Shown: positions 5,961 to 6,704 of the stretch, in pieces
Position numbering within the stretch: the first letter of the stretch is position 1
How the letters are laid out: every line of letters starts with the position of its first letter
Assembly (NCBI GenBank): GCA_019747455.1
Contig: JAIEQT010000267.1
Span: 1 to 6,704 of the forward strand
Length of the DNA: 6,704 nt
Direction of reading: 5' to 3'
Origin: Chitinophagaceae bacterium
GTDB lineage: Bacteria; Bacteroidota; Bacteroidia; Chitinophagales; Chitinophagaceae
Translations under genes and position numbers: made by a program
Notes under the pieces: generated by a model
Databases searched by the model: none
The model's input: the letters and a program-made list of their open reading frames with translations, nothing else
Told to the model about the DNA's origin: nothing

Positions 5961-6704
5961 CTATCTTGAAATTAAATTGTTGCATTCTTTTAATAATATA
6001 TCTTTATTAATGGCTATGGTTCCCACTTCTTCACAAACTAAACCTCCTGCGATATTGGCCATCTCAGCGGCCAGTTGCATATCATTTGTGATAGCTAGCA
6101 CCAAAGAAGCAACAGCAATAACCGTATCGCCCGCGCCACTTACATCTGCAATATTGCGAACATGTGTGGGTATTAAAGCATGCTTATGCTTATCCTTATA
6201 AAAAACGCCATGTTCAGATAAAGTGATCAATGATATATCGTGCCCTAATACCGCTTGTAATTGATCATGCACATTACTAAGTGAGCTTTCCGTTGGCAGT
6301 ATTTGCGCTATATTCAAGCCATCTTTTACTTCTTTCAAATTAGGTTTAAACAGGCTTACCCCTTTATAACTCAAAAAATTCTTCTTTTTGGGATCCACCG
6401 CTATTACAATATTTTTTGCTTTTGATAAAGCAATAATGCTACTGATAACTCTTTCTGTAAGTACGCCTTTATTATAATCTTCCAGAATTACTACATCTAC
6501 TTTTTCTTCCTCAATACAGCGGGTAAATGAATCAATCAATACATTTTCTTGGTCTTCAAGCAAATCGCTGGTAACCTCGGTATCTAAGCGCATCATTTGT
6601 TGATTACGCCCCATGATACGTGTTTTATTTGTAGTAATTCTACCCTCATACGCAATGGTATAGTTGGTAGATATTTGCTTTTCTTCCATCAACCGCCTTA
6701 AAGT
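5961..6704 (-). CDS. rfaE1: D-glycero-beta-D-manno-heptose-7-phosphate kinase (RfaE1/HldA type), 5' end outside window
   Basis: A PfkB/ribokinase-family sugar kinase that should phosphorylate D-glycero-D-manno-heptose 7-phosphate at C1, an early step in making ADP-heptose for the LPS inner core. About 247 residues are visible. The frame stays open to the window edge, so the apparent TTG (6690-6692) and ATG (6687-6689) starts are internal and roughly 80 residues are missing compared with the usual kinase domain. Key signs are the TNKTRI..RNQQMMRLD stretch near the visible N-terminus, like the KTR...NQQ..RLD signature of HldE kinases, then VILEDYNKG, VDPKK, FKPN, and the PfkB catalytic motif SGAGDT, with the Asp encoded at 6126-6128. 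The protein stops after the kinase domain, so the ADP-transferase half of bifunctional HldE is absent and a separate RfaE2/HldC is expected elsewhere. It is the most upstream visible gene of a minus-strand unit; any promoter is beyond the window. Confidence 0.9.
   Translation of the reverse strand, partial: TLRRLMEEKQISTNYTIAYEGRITTNKTRIMGRNQQMMRLDTEVTSDLLEDQENVLIDSFTRCIEEEKVDVVILEDYNKGVLTERVISSIIALSKAKNIVIAVDPKKKNFLSYKGVSLFKPNLKEVKDGLNIAQILPTESSLSNVHDQLQAVLGHDISLITLSEHGVFYKDKHKHALIPTHVRNIADVSGAGDTVIAVASLVLAITNDMQLAAEMANIAGGLVCEEVGTIAINKDILLKECNNLISR

Noticed and set aside
6687..6692. TTG or ATG near the right edge as the start of the heptose kinase
   Set aside because: The frame continues without a stop to the edge, and starting here would remove a large part of the sugar-binding N-terminal region of the kinase.

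Overview
The window looks like a piece of a chromosome from a Bacteroidota bacterium, most likely near the Chitinophagaceae. This is an inference from several things: moderately low GC (roughly 22-42% in the lines counted by hand), starts with little or no Shine-Dalgarno sequence, a TAnnTTTG-like element before one gene, and the family style of the proteins (a FemAB/GNAT-like protein, a stand-alone heptose kinase, a long acyl-CoA dehydrogenase). There are no RNA genes, insertion sequences, CRISPR arrays or integration sites that I can support. The window is almost fully coding; the largest gap is 57 bases.

Plus strand, left to right: a 5'-truncated long acyl-CoA dehydrogenase (3-1709) is followed after 57 bases by a tightly packed three-gene unit. 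This unit holds a Gfo/Idh/MocA NAD-dependent oxidoreductase (1767-2741), a small membrane phosphoglycosyl transferase (2741-3436) and a FemAB/GNAT-fold acyl- or aminoacyl-transferase-like protein (3436-4335). Both junctions in the unit are TAATG stop/start overlaps, which suggests coupled translation. The enzyme mix (nucleotide-sugar oxidation, transfer of a sugar phosphate to a lipid carrier, N- or O-acylation) suggests synthesis or decoration of a surface glycan.

Minus strand, reading right to left: a heptose-7-phosphate kinase (RfaE1/HldA type) whose start lies beyond the right edge (6704-5961), an isoaspartyl peptidase/L-asparaginase (5945-5001) and ispD of the MEP isoprenoid pathway (4998-4327). 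Gaps are 15 and 2 bases, so this also looks like one transcription unit. The kinase feeds LPS core heptose. IspD feeds isoprenoids, including the undecaprenyl carrier that the phosphoglycosyl transferase would use. The peptidase is the functional outsider.

The two units meet tail to tail and their last codons overlap by 9 bases at 4327-4335, leaving no room for a terminator between them. No clearly new system is visible. The coupled oxidoreductase / phosphoglycosyl transferase / FemAB-like trio is the part most worth following up.
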